DNA of 64,000 nucleotides from Bathynomus jamesi (GCA_023014485.1 JAJOZX010012069.1:5001-69000), one strand, 5' to 3'; counted from the first letter of the stretch, positions 21,475 to 31,375 are shown. The notes: generated by a model from the sequence alone, not told the origin. A program made the numbers and translations.

Positions 21475-21693
21475 CAGGGTGTTTCAAAAGTTCGGAGTCG
21501 TAGGAATATTTTTTTTATATATATATATATATATATATAATGTAAAGAACGACGCTTGTATAGAAGAACGTTCCGCACAAGATGAGGAGGGAGAACGAAC
21601 AAATGAAAAATGTTCGTTCTCCCTCATCTTGTGCGGAACGTTCTTCTATACAAGCGTCGTTCTTTACATTAATTATACTGCGTGTTGTTTGCA

Positions 21694-21744
<51 letters not shown>

Positions 21745-21774
21745 CTTATGATTCCTGACTTTTGAAACACCCTC
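21475..21774. mobile_element. Mini-mariner containing a near-perfect foldback
   Basis: CAGGGTGTTTCAAAAGTTCG and CCTGACTTTTGAAACACCCTC are inverse ends, flanked by TA. The interior consists only of two (TA)n tracts enclosing the palindrome at 21538-21671. No transposase. Confidence 0.8.
21538..21671. repeat. Foldback H3: 60-bp near-perfect hairpin
   Basis: The left arm 21538-21600 and right arm 21612-21671 are inverse complements over their whole length except for a 3-base GAG/CTC length difference; the loop is 11 bases. It starts TAATGTAAAGAACGACGCTT. The same first 30 bases appear as a single arm at 24101-24140. Bounded by (TA)n on both sides. Confidence 0.93.
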
Positions 21775-21900
21775 TATTTTGTTTTGGATGATTTCTGGCG
21801 CAGTTTTGTGAACGATTTGATTCATACATGATGAGGCAATGTTTAGTTTGTACATTTCTCCTAGTTTGAGAATTTTTAACTCGTGGAACATTTAATCTGT

Positions 21901-22319
21901 GCTTTCATTATGCTTGTTCGATTCGTAGATTGTCGTAATTAATCTTTTTTTTGCATAACTACCAATGGTTGCAGCGAATATTGACGTGTGCTTCCGTAAG
22001 CATACGAGTATAATGAATCGCCAAGTTCCCACGCACGCAGCTTTTCTGCAATGATATTCGTGCTTACGAAAGTTGTCATTCACGCAACTCTGAATAAATG
22101 ATGCCTTGTGTATATATAAGTGATGTTCCAGATATAAAGCATTTGCCCGTGATCATGGTCGTATCGCAGGATAGTCGGATGATGAACTTGAACGGCCATT
22201 AGGGATACAGAAGGAACATAAAGGTCCCCCGAGGTGGTTCTCGAGGTGAAATTTACTCCGATCAAAGCGTTAATAAACGTCTCAAGAATTTGTCACAACT
22301 AACAGGTCAACCTTATTTT
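21901..22319. other. Unassigned stretch
   Basis: An inverted pair around 21988-22072 (GTGCTTCCGTAAGCA and TCGTGCTTACGAAAG) suggests a decayed foldback. No gene recognised. Confidence 0.4.
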
Positions 22320-22515
22320 TTCATTGCATAAACTAGGTAAAGAACAGTGGACACGTGGATCAGTGGAAAAAACCTTGCCAACATCACCATCGTAAAGCTA
22401 AGATTAACACAAGCCAAGATGATACACATAGACCTGTGGCCTTTTTGGGGTGTGTTCTGTTCTTGGATGAATCTCATTTTGATCTCTTAATGTCAAATGG
22501 ACGCATTCATATGGC
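22320..22515 (+). pseudogene. Tc1-like transposase fragment
   Basis: CVLFLDESHFDLLMSNGRIH around 22445-22505 matches VLFSDES.F.L...DGR of Tc1 transposases and contains the first catalytic Asp. Upstream, TGGACACGTGGATCAGTGG suggests residues preceding it in shifted frames. No ends found. Confidence 0.5.
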
Positions 22516-22577
22516 TGTCAAAAATCCATATTAAATATATATATATATATATATAGTCTCAGAAGTCGCGCATCATA

Positions 22578-22788
22578 GGCTTTATTCAAATTTATGAGGT
22601 TTACGAGTCGAAATGGTTTATAAGTGTTGTTTAATTACAATATATGTTCGATAATGTTCGAATAATACAATTAATAGCTTTTTAATTAACTGTACATACT
22701 ATTAATTTTAATAATCGAACATATATTGTAATTAAACATCACTTATAAACCATTTCGACTCCTAAACCTCGTAAATCTGAATAAATAC
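22578..22788. repeat. Foldback repeat with about 75-bp arms
   Basis: The left arm TTATTCAAATTTATGAGGTT...ACAATATATGTTCGAT (22582-22651) pairs with the right arm ATCGAACATATATTGTAATT...GATTTACGAGG (22716-22785), with a few mismatches. A mariner-like TCTCAGAAGTCGCGCATCAT at 22557 and (TA)n lie just before it. Confidence 0.85.
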
Positions 22789-23187
22789 ATAACTAACTTA
22801 ATTTAAATTGGGGATCCCTATCGAGAAATGTTCTCTCCATCTTCAAATCCAAAAAAAACTAACGTCCTCAACAACCGATGACTTTCCTCCATCCAACACT
22901 GAGCAACAGTCTTTTTCACTCCTCTAAAACAGAGAGGAAGCAAACGAATTCCGTATGGTTATGATTCGTGTCGAATACTTTATGATTATGTAGCCTGCGC
23001 GAGAGTCTATCATTTGTACACCCTTAAAGGTGAATACTCATACAGGAAACTAAATATCAGATCCGACACACAAATGAAATCGCTCCACTTACTGTAATTG
23101 CGTACGAATTTGTATATTCGAATATTTACTGCGTGTCCGAATGGCATCACTAGCTTTAATTAAGAGATAGTAGTGCTATTAATGATT
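22789..23187. other. Unassigned stretch
   Basis: No gene or repeat recognised. Open frames are short. Confidence 0.4.
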
Positions 23188-23348
23188 AGTATGGAGGGCC
23201 AGTCTAGAGTGGCACGGCGGCGCTCGGGTCATACTAATGCGACCCATTGCAATAACTCCCAGATGATTATTATTATTAATTATTATTATTATTACCGGCA
23301 CTATCGGAGTTGAACCCCCGATCTCTCTGTTTTCAGCTCGGTTAAAGG
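23188..23348 (-). repeat. SINE-A copy with long (ATT)n
   Basis: The body is GGAGGGCCAGTCTAGAGTGG ... CGGCGCTCGGGTCA. The spacer is (ATT)n with one interruption, 23263-23293. The head has the complement of GAGTTGAACCCCCGATC as B box. The A-box side is truncated near 23345. Confidence 0.8.
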
Positions 23349-23816
23349 AAAATAGATTTTATTAACTTATGAATAAAATGTTAGAAATTTTTTAATAAAC
23401 AAAAAAAAAAAAGTCCCTAAATTCACTTCGTATTGATTTTAATATGCTTTCGAAAGTATAAAATAAATATTGTTACTACGCAATTATTGTCTATATATTT
23501 CGTGATTAACAAGTTTTGTTATTTTAACATAAATTGTGAAATATTCGATAGAGGAAGAATTTCCATTTTCCCTCACAGTTTCTCATAATTCTTATGCTGC
23601 AGTTCTCAACGCTAATCTTACAAATGGTTTTTTATAATAGTAATCCATTGGCATCAATCTTTCTCTAAAAGAAGGGTACGGTACGTGACAACCCCCCCCC
23701 TCCCCCAAGTATGTTTTAAACAAAAATTTTGTTTTGAGTTTAGACGAACGAAGTCTCAAAATTATGAAGCCTTTTTTTTGTTAAAATTCAAGTAATTAAA
23801 TGGGGGTTATTTAAAA

Positions 23817-23855
<39 letters not shown>
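23349..23855. other. Unassigned AT-rich DNA with a C run
   Basis: Poly-C/T run at 23690-23706, poly-A runs, and (TA)n at 23824-23855. No gene. Confidence 0.45.
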
Positions 23856-23857
<2 letters not shown>

Positions 23858-24036
23858 CAAACAACCACAAGGAAAAGGAAACACAAAGTCCGAGCGCTTT
23901 CGTGATATATTCACATTATCACATTATCTGTTCCTCCTTGATAATGTGAATATATCACGAAAGCGCTCGGACTTTGTGTTTCCTTTTCCTTGTGGTGGTT
24001 TGCTTATTAATAAGGTCACGTGTTATTTTGTGATTT

Positions 24037-24100
<64 letters not shown>
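23856..24100. repeat. Foldback family H1, copy 2, between two (TA)n tracts
   Basis: The left arm from AGCAAACAACCACAAGGAAA to TCACATTATC pairs with the right arm GATAATGTGAATATATCACG to GGTTTGCTTAT (about 75 bp each, near-perfect). The tail GGTCACGTGTTATTTTGTGA then (TA)n 24043-24100. The right arm reads TTGATAA-T-GTGAATATATCAC-GAAA-GCGCTCGG, hammerhead-like. Confidence 0.88.
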
Positions 24101-24102
<2 letters not shown>

Positions 24103-24142
24103 TAAAGAACGACGCTTGTATAGGAGATATTCCGCGCAAGAC
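24101..24142 (+). repeat. Single arm of foldback H3
   Basis: GTAAAGAACGACGCTTGTAT A.GA followed by TTCCGC.CAAGA matches 21541-21586. Only one arm is present, directly after (TA)n. Confidence 0.8.
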
Positions 24143-24278
24143 TCTTGACTTACTGTGGGAAATTTAAAAAAAAATATTGATTTTTAATTTTGTGTTTTTA
24201 ACCCAAACCAAATTTATCTTGAACTATTTTATTTAGTTCAGTTTAAACAAACTTGGATCTCATAATTTTAACACAGTA

Positions 24279-24750
24279 CAGATGGTTGACAAAAGTTAAT
24301 AGACACTACGATGTTTGTCCTTAAGAACAAATGGCAAAACTCACCAATGGAAGGCCAGAACGTGTGTGTGTGTGAGAATTTTACATAATTTAAAGGGGAA
24401 AATAACACCATTTTAAGTATATTGATTTAATAAATCTGGGAGCTATTGAAGAATAGGGACCCCAGCCTTCTTTAGTTAGGCTTATAAGGCTAACTAACGA
24501 AAATATCACGACCTAACCTAACCAATCGTTAGGTTAACTGTACGCCCTTGACGATTGGTTAGGTTAGGTCATGTCAGGTCATGTCAGGTCATGTCATGAT
24601 ATTTTCGTTAGTTAGCCTTATAAAGCTAACTAAAGAAGGCTGGGGTCCCTATTCTTCAATAGCTCCTAAAATCTGTTACTATTTATTGATTTTTATTATC
24701 AAAGACAATGTTAAAACCGAAGGTGTCAATTTACTTTTGTCAACTCTCTG
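24279..24750. mobile_element. MITE with TGACAAAAGT ends enclosing a large palindrome
   Basis: The ends CAGATGGTTGACAAAAGTTA ATAGACAC and the inverse GTGTCAATTTACTTTTGTCA ACTCTCTG are flanked by TA. The same end sequence bounds the element at 46313-47222. No coding. Confidence 0.78.
24438..24668. repeat. Palindrome with about 90-bp arms and CCTAA/TTAGG tracts
   Basis: The left arm GGGAGCTATTGAAGAATAGG ... TAACCTAACCAATCG pairs with CGATTGGTTAGGTTAGGTCA ... TATTCTTCAATAGCTCC. The right arm contains an extra triplication of GTCAGGTCAT. The core GACCTAACCTAACCAATCG is shared with the MITEs at 33668-33955 and 50665-50990. Confidence 0.9.
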
Positions 24751-24969
24751 TACATTGTTAGTCGAAATACCAAAATAAATGAATGTACAATAATAATTGT
24801 ATACGCTATTCTTAGGATCATGTTGGGGCCTTTAACATGTACAGTAATTGCTTTGCGAACCTATGAAGAATGTATTCATTTGGGTTTATGTATAGTTTGG
24901 AAGTAAACTATAGGCCATAGGAAGGGGATAGGAAGTAAACTATAGAGAAAACATACATACATACATTCA

Positions 24970-25210
24970 TTTACTTTTGTTGAGTTTGAACGACGGTTCA
25001 GGATCGACCTGCGGTCGACCCCTCTGCAGCATCCCGCCTCATTTGCGGGACTTGGTGAAGGAGGGAATTGCTCTCTGATCTCCTCCTACCCTCATAGCCA
25101 GCCACGCATGGCTGGTCAGGGACTTTGCACAAGAATCTGTCCAGCTGGTTCTTGAAGTTATTCAGGTCGGTGTGCTGGAGATTCCTCACTTCTTTTGGAA
25201 GGATATATAT
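24970..25210 (-). pseudogene. LINE-2x reverse transcriptase C-terminus and 3' end
   Basis: The minus strand reads LPKEVRNLQHTDLNNFKNQL, DRFLCKVPDQPCVAGYEGRR and LHQVPQMRRDAAEGSTAGRS. It looks like the C-terminal tail of a non-LTR reverse transcriptase (NLQHTDLNNFKNQLDRFL is the usual amphipathic end). The following 3' sequence GTCGATCCTGAACCGTCGTT recurs at 26355-26440, 28440-28550 and 29637-29690. Confidence 0.6.
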
Positions 25211-25228
25211 AATATATATATATATATA

Positions 25229-25479
25229 TCCCGAGATCAACACCCAGTGATGGCAGGCGACGCGCAGCAAAACCCAGCTGTTCATCCTTACACACACAAA
25301 AAAAATTGGTTGGTAGATAAATTGGAACCCTGGGTGGCCTAGTGGTTAAGACGCTGGGCTGCTGTTGGGGCGTGGTTCGAATTCCACGTTAAACTGTAGG
25401 TCTAAGGTGGAGTGACAAGCTTGACCTTTGTTAGAATGAACAATTCGGGCGGAAGCAAAACCAAGGTTAATCAAGGTTA
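25229..25479 (+). repeat. SINE-B copy, first unit truncated
   Basis: Only the end of tRNA unit 1 is left (GGCAGGCGACGCGCAGCAAA). Unit 2 is complete (GGTGGCCTAGTGGTTAAGAC ... GGTTCGAATTCCACG). The tail ends CAAGGTT then (TA)n. A MITE-C follows at 25497. Confidence 0.85.
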
Positions 25480-25496
25480 TATATATATATATATAT

Positions 25497-25760
25497 GAGG
25501 CGGCGCGTCGCGAGTACGAGGGGTGAACTCGCCAAACCAGTTTTGCGATAGAGGCGTTTAAACTTTGACTATTGTGTACCAGGAGCACATAGCGCAAATA
25601 CACGTATTGAAAATAACTACATTTTGAATGTACGAGGCGGGGAGATATTTGGCTGTGCCAAGTGTCTGTGAAGGGAGAAGGGTTGAACTATTAATTCGTG
25701 GAACAATCGCAAAATCGCCGATGTGGCGAGTTCGCTCCTCGTTCGTACTCGCGACGCCTC
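25497..25760. mobile_element. MITE-C, copy 1
   Basis: Inverse ends: GTCGCGAGTACGAGGGGTGA ACTCGCCA at the left and TGGCGAGTTCGCTCCTCGTT CGTACTCGCGACGCCTC at the right, about 33 bp. The interior is shared with 28103-28372 (AAATACACG.ATTGAAA, TTGAACTATT.ATTCGTGG). No coding. Confidence 0.88.
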
Positions 25761-25767
25761 GTGTGTG

Positions 25768-25798
<31 letters not shown>

Positions 25799-26195
25799 CA
25801 TACACTCAACCTTCTTAAAGTTACGCAACACGCAAAGAGAGTGAAAGCGCGTTCGTGTCTCTGGCAATGACTTGTGTGTTGGAAAGCTATGCCCTCCACG
25901 ACACTTCTCCCGCCGACTGACTCTTTGGTGTTTACTCTCACCAAGGTGTTGAGTTAACATTTGAAAGAAATATTTGTTATTTATTTCAACAACAAACTTT
26001 AAACAGTTTTCGTCCTTTCTCTGTTAAGCTGTTTCATTCAGAACTGATGAAGGTGTTCCATGTTCTGTACCCTTTATTTCAGAGGGTTGCATATCCAAAT
26101 AATTACTTAACCACTTCACTAAAAGTCATTGTATTTTTAAATTCATTTAAATATTTTTGCACACATTTTGGCAGAATATTATATCAACTTCAGAT
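25761..26195. other. Unassigned stretch with (TA)n
   Basis: (TA)n at 25770-25797. The rest has no recognised gene or repeat. Confidence 0.4.
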
Positions 26196-26243
<48 letters not shown>

Positions 26244-26318
26244 TATATATATATAATATATATAATTATATATATATATAATATATATAATTATATATAT
26301 ATATATATAATATATAAT

Positions 26319-26349
<31 letters not shown>

Positions 26350-26354
26350 TATAA
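26196..26354. repeat. Compound (TA)n with AATTATATAT higher-order period
   Basis: Pure A+T. TA runs are interrupted by regular AATT steps, giving a repeated unit of roughly 40 bp. Confidence 0.9.
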
Positions 26355-26440
26355 ATGAGGCGGGATGCTGCAAAGGGTCGACCGCAGGTCGATCCTGAAC
26401 CGTCGTTCGAACTCAAACAAAATAAATAAATATATACCAT
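26355..26440 (+). repeat. LINE-2x 3' tail
   Basis: GAGGCGGGATGCTGCAAAGG, CGACCGCAGGTCGATCCTGA and CGAACTCAAACAAAATAAAT AAAT match the end of 24970-25100 in inverse. It ends in an AAAT repeat like a LINE tail. Confidence 0.75.
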
Positions 26441-26530
26441 TATTTAAAGCTAAAAATAATTAATAATACCGTAAATTGAAAGTAAATTGAAGGTTGAAAG
26501 TGGGAGTGCGTAATGCAAAGTTTTATTATA

Positions 26531-26622
26531 CAGGGTGTTCAAAAAGAAACGCAACCCACTGAGAATGCATTGTATCGTACCCATTTATTTTCTGTTTTGG
26601 GTTTTCTTTTTTGAACACCCTG
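26531..26622. mobile_element. 92-bp micro-MITE of mariner type
   Basis: CAGGGTGTTCAAAAAGAAAC GCAACCCA and the inverse TGGGTTTTCTTTTTTGAACA CCCTG, flanked by TA. Nearly half its length is inverted repeat. Confidence 0.85.
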
Positions 26623-26639
26623 TATTTTTAGTATTTTTT

Positions 26640-27059
26640 TTTTCTTAAATAAATTATTCATTTAGGACGTAAATACCAAAAGCTTATAATAATTCATGGT
26701 ACCGTAGATTCTCAAAGTTTTGGAAGTTGAGTTTCAAGGTGTTCATTGACTAAGTTTCAATTTAGTTTTAATACCTACTTAATATTTTTAGGTATATTTT
26801 TGGGTATATTTTATTAATTTTGGACTTAAATACTATTATTAAAACGTTGAGATAATTCATGGTACCGTAAGTTTAAAAGTAATTAAAATTGAGTTTGATG
26901 GTAGGCTAAAGCATAGTAGTACTTCTCTTTCTATATGGAGAGGTGTTTTTGTGGCCATTCACCCTTGGCTCCTCCTCCTCCCTGCATAAAGAAATAACTA
27001 CGATCAAACTCGGTGAATTAGTAATTTCCATTTCGATATCCTTAAACTCAACTTTCACT
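26640..27059. repeat. Degenerate direct duplication
   Basis: GATAATTCATGGTACCGTA-like segments occur at about 26687-26705 and 26850-26868 within longer similar contexts (TTAAATAC..., TTGAGTTT). This points to a decayed tandem copy about 160 bp apart. No gene. Confidence 0.5.
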
Positions 27060-27185
27060 AACTTCTGAATTTGAATTATTATTATTATTATTACCAGCGC
27101 TATCGAGAGTCGAACCCCCGACCTCAGTGTTTTCACTTCGCTGATAAGGAAACTGTTTTACTGACTGATCTAGAGGCGTTTTATT
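27060..27185 (-). repeat. SINE-A copy, head and spacer
   Basis: (ATT)n at 27071-27091, then the complement of a B box (GAGTCGAACCCCCGACCTC) and an A-box region ending at AGAGGCG. The body beyond the spacer is missing. Confidence 0.8.
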
Positions 27186-27442
27186 ACCCCACGTATTTTC
27201 CGTGTATATTCGGTTGGATAATGTACTTTTCTTGTTTCTAAAAAGAACACAGACCTAATTCACAGACTTTCCCAGAACTTCGTGTTTCGGTCTCTTTGTT
27301 TTGATCGCAAATATCTTTAATGGATTGATTGCATTTTTATAAGGGGTTGGTAAGAAGCGAGTTTTATCGTCCAGTATTCGTTTTGTAGCTGTTTTCATCA
27401 TGGGAAATGAGACATATGTTCGGTTACTTTAGAAAATTGAAA

Positions 27443-27612
27443 ACGCGCGTATCTCAGTGGGTAACACCATTTCCCTATAAGCCAAGTGAAGAAACTGAGG
27501 TCGGGGTTTGACCGCCGATGGTGAATGATTAATAATAATACAGGAGTTAGCGGGAAGTTCCGCATTAGTCTGGCCTAAGCGCTGTGCCAGTTTCTGGCTC
27601 GCCACACTGAAT
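27443..27612 (+). repeat. SINE-A, best plus-strand copy
   Basis: Head: GCGTATCTCAGTGGGTAACACC (A box TATCTCAGTGG) and GAGGTCGGGGTTTGACCGCC (B box). Spacer: TTAATAATAATA. Body: GGAGTTAGCGGGAAGTTCCG CATTAGTCTGGCC and GCGCTGTGCCAGTTTCTGG. No poly-A tail is evident. Confidence 0.85.
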
Positions 27613-27813
27613 TATCATTGTTATTATTTTTGGAAGTTTTAAATGTCTCTTCCGTTATTCGTCAGGATGTATTTAGTGTTATTTTAATGTATATTTCAGA
27701 TATTGCAATGTCAACTGTAACTATTTCTAAATCGCTTGCTTTTGACCTCTCATTTCCTGTCTATCTACATTTGCATTGTATACAGTTTGCATATATCTAT
27801 TTAATCTTAATTG

Positions 27814-28098
27814 TTTGTGTAGTGGTTAGCGTCGCTGACTACGAATCCATCGATCCCGGATCGAGACCCGGTGACGGCAGGCGGCGCGCAGTAGAAACCA
27901 GTTGTTCATCCTTCCACACAATAAAAAAAGTGGTTGGTAGATAAATAGATACTCTGTGTAGCCTAGTGGTTAAAACGCTGGGCTACTACTTGCTAGTGGG
28001 GCGTGGCTCGGATTCCACGTTAAACTGTAGGTCTAAGGTGGAGTGAAAAGCTTGACCTTCGTCAGAATGAACAATTCGGGCGGAAGCAAACCAAAGGT
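27814..28098 (+). repeat. SINE-B copy
   Basis: Both tRNA-like units: TGTGTAGTGGTTAGCGTCGC with ATCCCGGATCGAGACCC, and GTAGCCTAGTGGTTAAAACG with CGTGGCTCGGATTCCACG. The tail GGTGGAGTGAAAAGCTTGAC ends just before MITE-C copy 2. Confidence 0.85.
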
Positions 28099-28102
28099 AT
28101 AT

Positions 28103-28372
28103 GAGGTGTCGCGAGTACGAGGGGCGAACTCGCCAAACCAGTTTTGAGATAGACACGTTTAAGAGAGGCACACGTGTAAGAGGCACACGTGTAAGAGGCA
28201 CACGTGTAAGAGAGGCACATAGCGCAAATACACGCATTGAAACTACATTTTGAGCGTACGAGGGGGATATTTGGCAATACCAATTGTCTGTGGATGGGAG
28301 GAGGGGTTGAACTATTCATTCGTGGAACAATCGCCAATATGGCGAGTTCGCCCCTCGTACTCACGACGCCTT
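28103..28372. mobile_element. MITE-C, copy 2, with an internal minisatellite
   Basis: Ends GAGGTGTCGCGAGTACGAGG and the inverse CCCCTCGTACTCACGACGCC. Inside, AGGCACACGTGTAAG is repeated three times at about 28166-28210. Otherwise it parallels 25497-25760. Confidence 0.88.
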
Positions 28373-28439
28373 ATAAATATATAGTCGATTAGTTTCTATA
28401 TAAAGTTCCTGACAAACCATGTAGGATGAAAGTTGAATG

Positions 28440-28550
28440 CGACTCTCCTTCACCATATCCCCGAAATGAGGTGGGACGCTGCAGAAGCCATCGAACTCGA
28501 ATCCACCTTGAACGGTTGCTCGAACCCAACCAAAGTAAACAGATCACACA
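28440..28550 (+). repeat. LINE-2x 3' tail
   Basis: CCCCGAAATGAGGTGGGACG CTGCAGAAG ... CCTTGAACGGTTGCTCGAAC matches 26355-26420 and 24970-25060. Confidence 0.65.
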
Positions 28551-28555
28551 CAACA

Positions 28556-29133
28556 AAATTAAAAATACTTAAGGTACGTTAGCGAGTTATTATTAATAAT
28601 AACCAGTTTAAAATATACTTGTATCAATTCGACATTTAAAACACCAATTCAAAAAAAGCTATACAATTCTTAACCACATCTAACTTACTCTTAAGTTAAT
28701 AAAAACAAAATATAACTGCCTTTCTCTCTGACAATTAACACAAAAATAAGTATTTGAAAATGAAGTCAATAAATTAAGGATTATTTCATAACACTGTAGA
28801 ATTTATTTGGATTAACGTTGTTAGAGGTACGAAAGATTAGGAAGAAAGACGTTGAAAGAGAGAGCGAGCGAGCAACATTTTTCCCTCGTTGAAATCAATC
28901 TGGATTAAACATTAAACCTGATGAATAACTGCTTTACGCGAGTTTCGTTGAATCTGGTTCCTTTGTTCCTCTCTTACTTTGGTATTCCTGCCGATTATTT
29001 CTTAGGTATTTGCCGATATAACTGGCAGTTATCGGGTAGTCACATTTGTAATGGTCTGAATAAAGCATACAAGATTATTTGTTATACGTCTTCAGTTTGT
29101 AAGGAGGTTAATCTTAAAAAAATATTGTTGTTG

Positions 29134-29182
<49 letters not shown>

Positions 29183-29636
29183 TTATAATGTTTCAGACCG
29201 ACAAAGACCCTAGAATGCACACATGGCTGGTCTACCTAACTGTGTTTGTAATTGTGTATTACGCATGTCCTCCGTGGTGGCGGAGAGGACCTACAATTTT
29301 ACGTGGGTTCAGAACCACAAAAGCCTTAAGTTTACTACCTTAAACTATGCCCAATCTATATATATATATATTATATATATATGTGTGTGTGCGTGTGTGT
29401 GGCCTATTCAATTCGTTTCTCTCTCTCTCTCTCTCTCTCTCGTTTGTGAAGCGCATTACACGTTGGAAAGTTACTTTATAAAGAAATGCATTAAAGATTT
29501 TAATTATGCAAAAACGTTGCAATAAAAAAAAACCGGCGAAATTTGTCTAAAATTTATGACGAGAGTAAACCCAATTTTATAACGTTTATTTAACAACCTT
29601 CTGTATAATTTTATACACACACACACACACACACAC
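28556..29636. other. Unassigned DNA with (TA)n, (CT)n, (CA)n
   Basis: (TA)n 29138-29180, (CT)n 29418-29441, (CA)n 29615-29640. Open frames at 28921-29343 and 29223-29525 run through microsatellite and show no domain. Nothing recognised. Confidence 0.4.
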
Positions 29637-29690
29637 ACACGATGTCTTCGAACAACTGTTCAGGGTCAACCTACGTGTTCGACCCTCATA
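29637..29690 (-). repeat. LINE-2x 3' tail fragment
   Basis: TCGAACAACTGTTCAGGGTC AACC...TTCGACCCTC resembles the inverse of the tail at 26355-26420. Short and diverged. Confidence 0.5.
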
Positions 29691-29749
29691 TACATATATA
29701 TATATATAATATGATACAACTCGAATGGTCCCATGAGAAATGTTTGTTA

Positions 29750-30356
29750 TACTGACCGTGCATGGAACAAGGAACTCCAGGGAAAATTAAATCCACTATA
29801 GTCCGAATAAGTAATGGTAAATGACAAACACTATAGTTTTTTTCTTTTTCATGATGTTAGCCCGACGTGGGCAACTCGCAAAAGAGGCCCAAAAATATAG
29901 CTTTCCTTAGCAGCTATCTGCCAAGCAGATAGGATCCAGGATTCTGAGTTGTATTATATTAAACGGACGTGTTAAGTGCCTTGAAAGGTGGACGCTCAAT
30001 TTCCCAGTTGAGGTTTAAGTTTTGGTTTTTGGCTAAAAATACAATAGTTACCCCTTTTTCTTTGATGTATTCAATCTGACGTGAATGCAACGAGTTTCTT
30101 GCTTATATTGAGGTTCTGAATGTAGTGGGGCAAGGCTACTTTAAACCCTAGATCCTGTCTCAAAGCTAGATCATATCTGCTTTGCAGATAGCTGGTGACG
30201 GAAGCTATATTTTGGGGGCCTCTTTGCGAGTGACCCGTTGCCCACGTCGGGCTTACATCCTGAAAACTTGTTTTTGTCATTTACCATTACTTATTCGGAC
30301 TATAGTGGACTTAGTTTTCCCAGAAGAGTTTTTTGTTCCATACAAAGTCTGTGTAT
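29750..30356. repeat. Foldback family H2, large copy (about 200-bp arms)
   Basis: The left arm (ACCGTGCATGGAACAAGGAA ... AAATCCACTATAGTCCGAAT ... AAGAGGCCCAAAAATATAGC ... CTATCTGCCAAGCAGATA) pairs with the right arm (TATCTGCTTTGCAGATAG ... GCTATATTTTGGGGGCCTCT ... ATTCGGACTATAGTGGACTT ... TGTTCCATACAAAGTCTG). A spacer of about 200 bp separates the arms. (TA)n lies on both outer sides. A related smaller copy is at 32745-32930. Confidence 0.9.
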
Positions 30357-30384
30357 AAGATTATATATATATATATATATATAT

Positions 30385-30480
30385 GCGCATGAATAAACAC
30401 AGTAAATAAAAATTTATTATGACCAAGCGCTTTCGTGCTATTAAGGCCACAAGAGGATGTCATATATTTGGTACATGAGA
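30385..30480 (+). repeat. Foldback H1, single arm
   Basis: GAATAAACACAGTAAATAAA, then ACCAAGCGCTTTCGTGCTAT T, as in the H1 arms, directly after (TA)n. No second arm. Confidence 0.7.
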
Positions 30481-31375
30481 ATTTGAAAAATGATAAGGTT
30501 TAATCGAAAATTAAATATAAAAACTATTAAAAATTATCAAATTGAAATTATTTAGTCATAAAATTTATTTTTCTAAAAAATTTATATTATTTTAATATTT
30601 TAAATGTTTTAAATGTACATAAAAAAATATATTGAATGTCACGTGATGTGATGTTTATTCTAAGTTATTTCAAGATCTCTTGTTATAAGTTTGTAATGTA
30701 CAATTATGGAAAAAGGTTCGCCTAGAAACTGAACACTTCTGGAAAGCATTAAAAAAATAGTAATTGGTAAGAACTTTATTTTATTATTGCTCCTAAATGA
30801 GAAGAAAATATCCAAATAAGTATTTTTTTTAGAATATTTTTAGGTGAATTTCTTTCCTAAACTACAAATCTTTAATAATAACTGTAACATTTGATGATTC
30901 TATGTTACGTCGAGCGAACACGCATTATTTTCCTATTAAACTGTCTTGCGTATCTCTCGCTTCAGATAATACAAGTAACACAAAATATAATATACACGAA
31001 ACGCGAATATTTATAAGTGCGATCACATTCTTACTCTCTCCAGCCATGTTATTCTTTAAAAGGCTTAAAAGAACTATTAACTATTAGTTTCAGAGCCAAA
31101 CCTAGCTAGTTAAGAGGATCATTAGCAAATTTGAATGCGACAGAATGAATTGAAAGTGGTGGCTGGACCTTTTCTGATCGTTTTGACGTGCTTTATATCC
31201 GCGAAATTTGCTTCACGTTTCTTCCATTGCTTGTAAAGATATTTTTATGCTTCCAGCTGTAAACTAATGAAAAATAAAGATAATTCTCTCTTTCTACACC
31301 ATTAGCTTTGCATAATGATTAGGAGCTGGCTGCATATTCTCTGTTTTTTCTCCTTCATATGGCGGTAATTGCTTT
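30481..31375. other. Unassigned AT-rich DNA
   Basis: No gene or repeat recognised. Confidence 0.4.

Larger units (their letters stand above)
21250..21900 (-). pseudogene. LINE reverse transcriptase C-terminus, split by a mariner insertion
   Basis: Minus-strand 21891-21775 reads LKILKLGEMYKLNIASSCMN, matching the LKILKL.DLYKL.IA block of non-LTR RT C-termini. After the mariner at 21475-21774 the same gene continues with STKPLEFT*SRDKTM*NIKN, matching P.LWNSLD.EIKQCKTLKTF, and RQIHQLIQ. Several stops. A different LINE family from the one at 1735-5326. Confidence 0.6.

Noticed and set aside
28166..28210. A CRISPR-like array from the repeated AGGCACACGTGTAAG
   Set aside because: Units are directly adjacent without spacers; a minisatellite within MITE-C in eukaryotic DNA.
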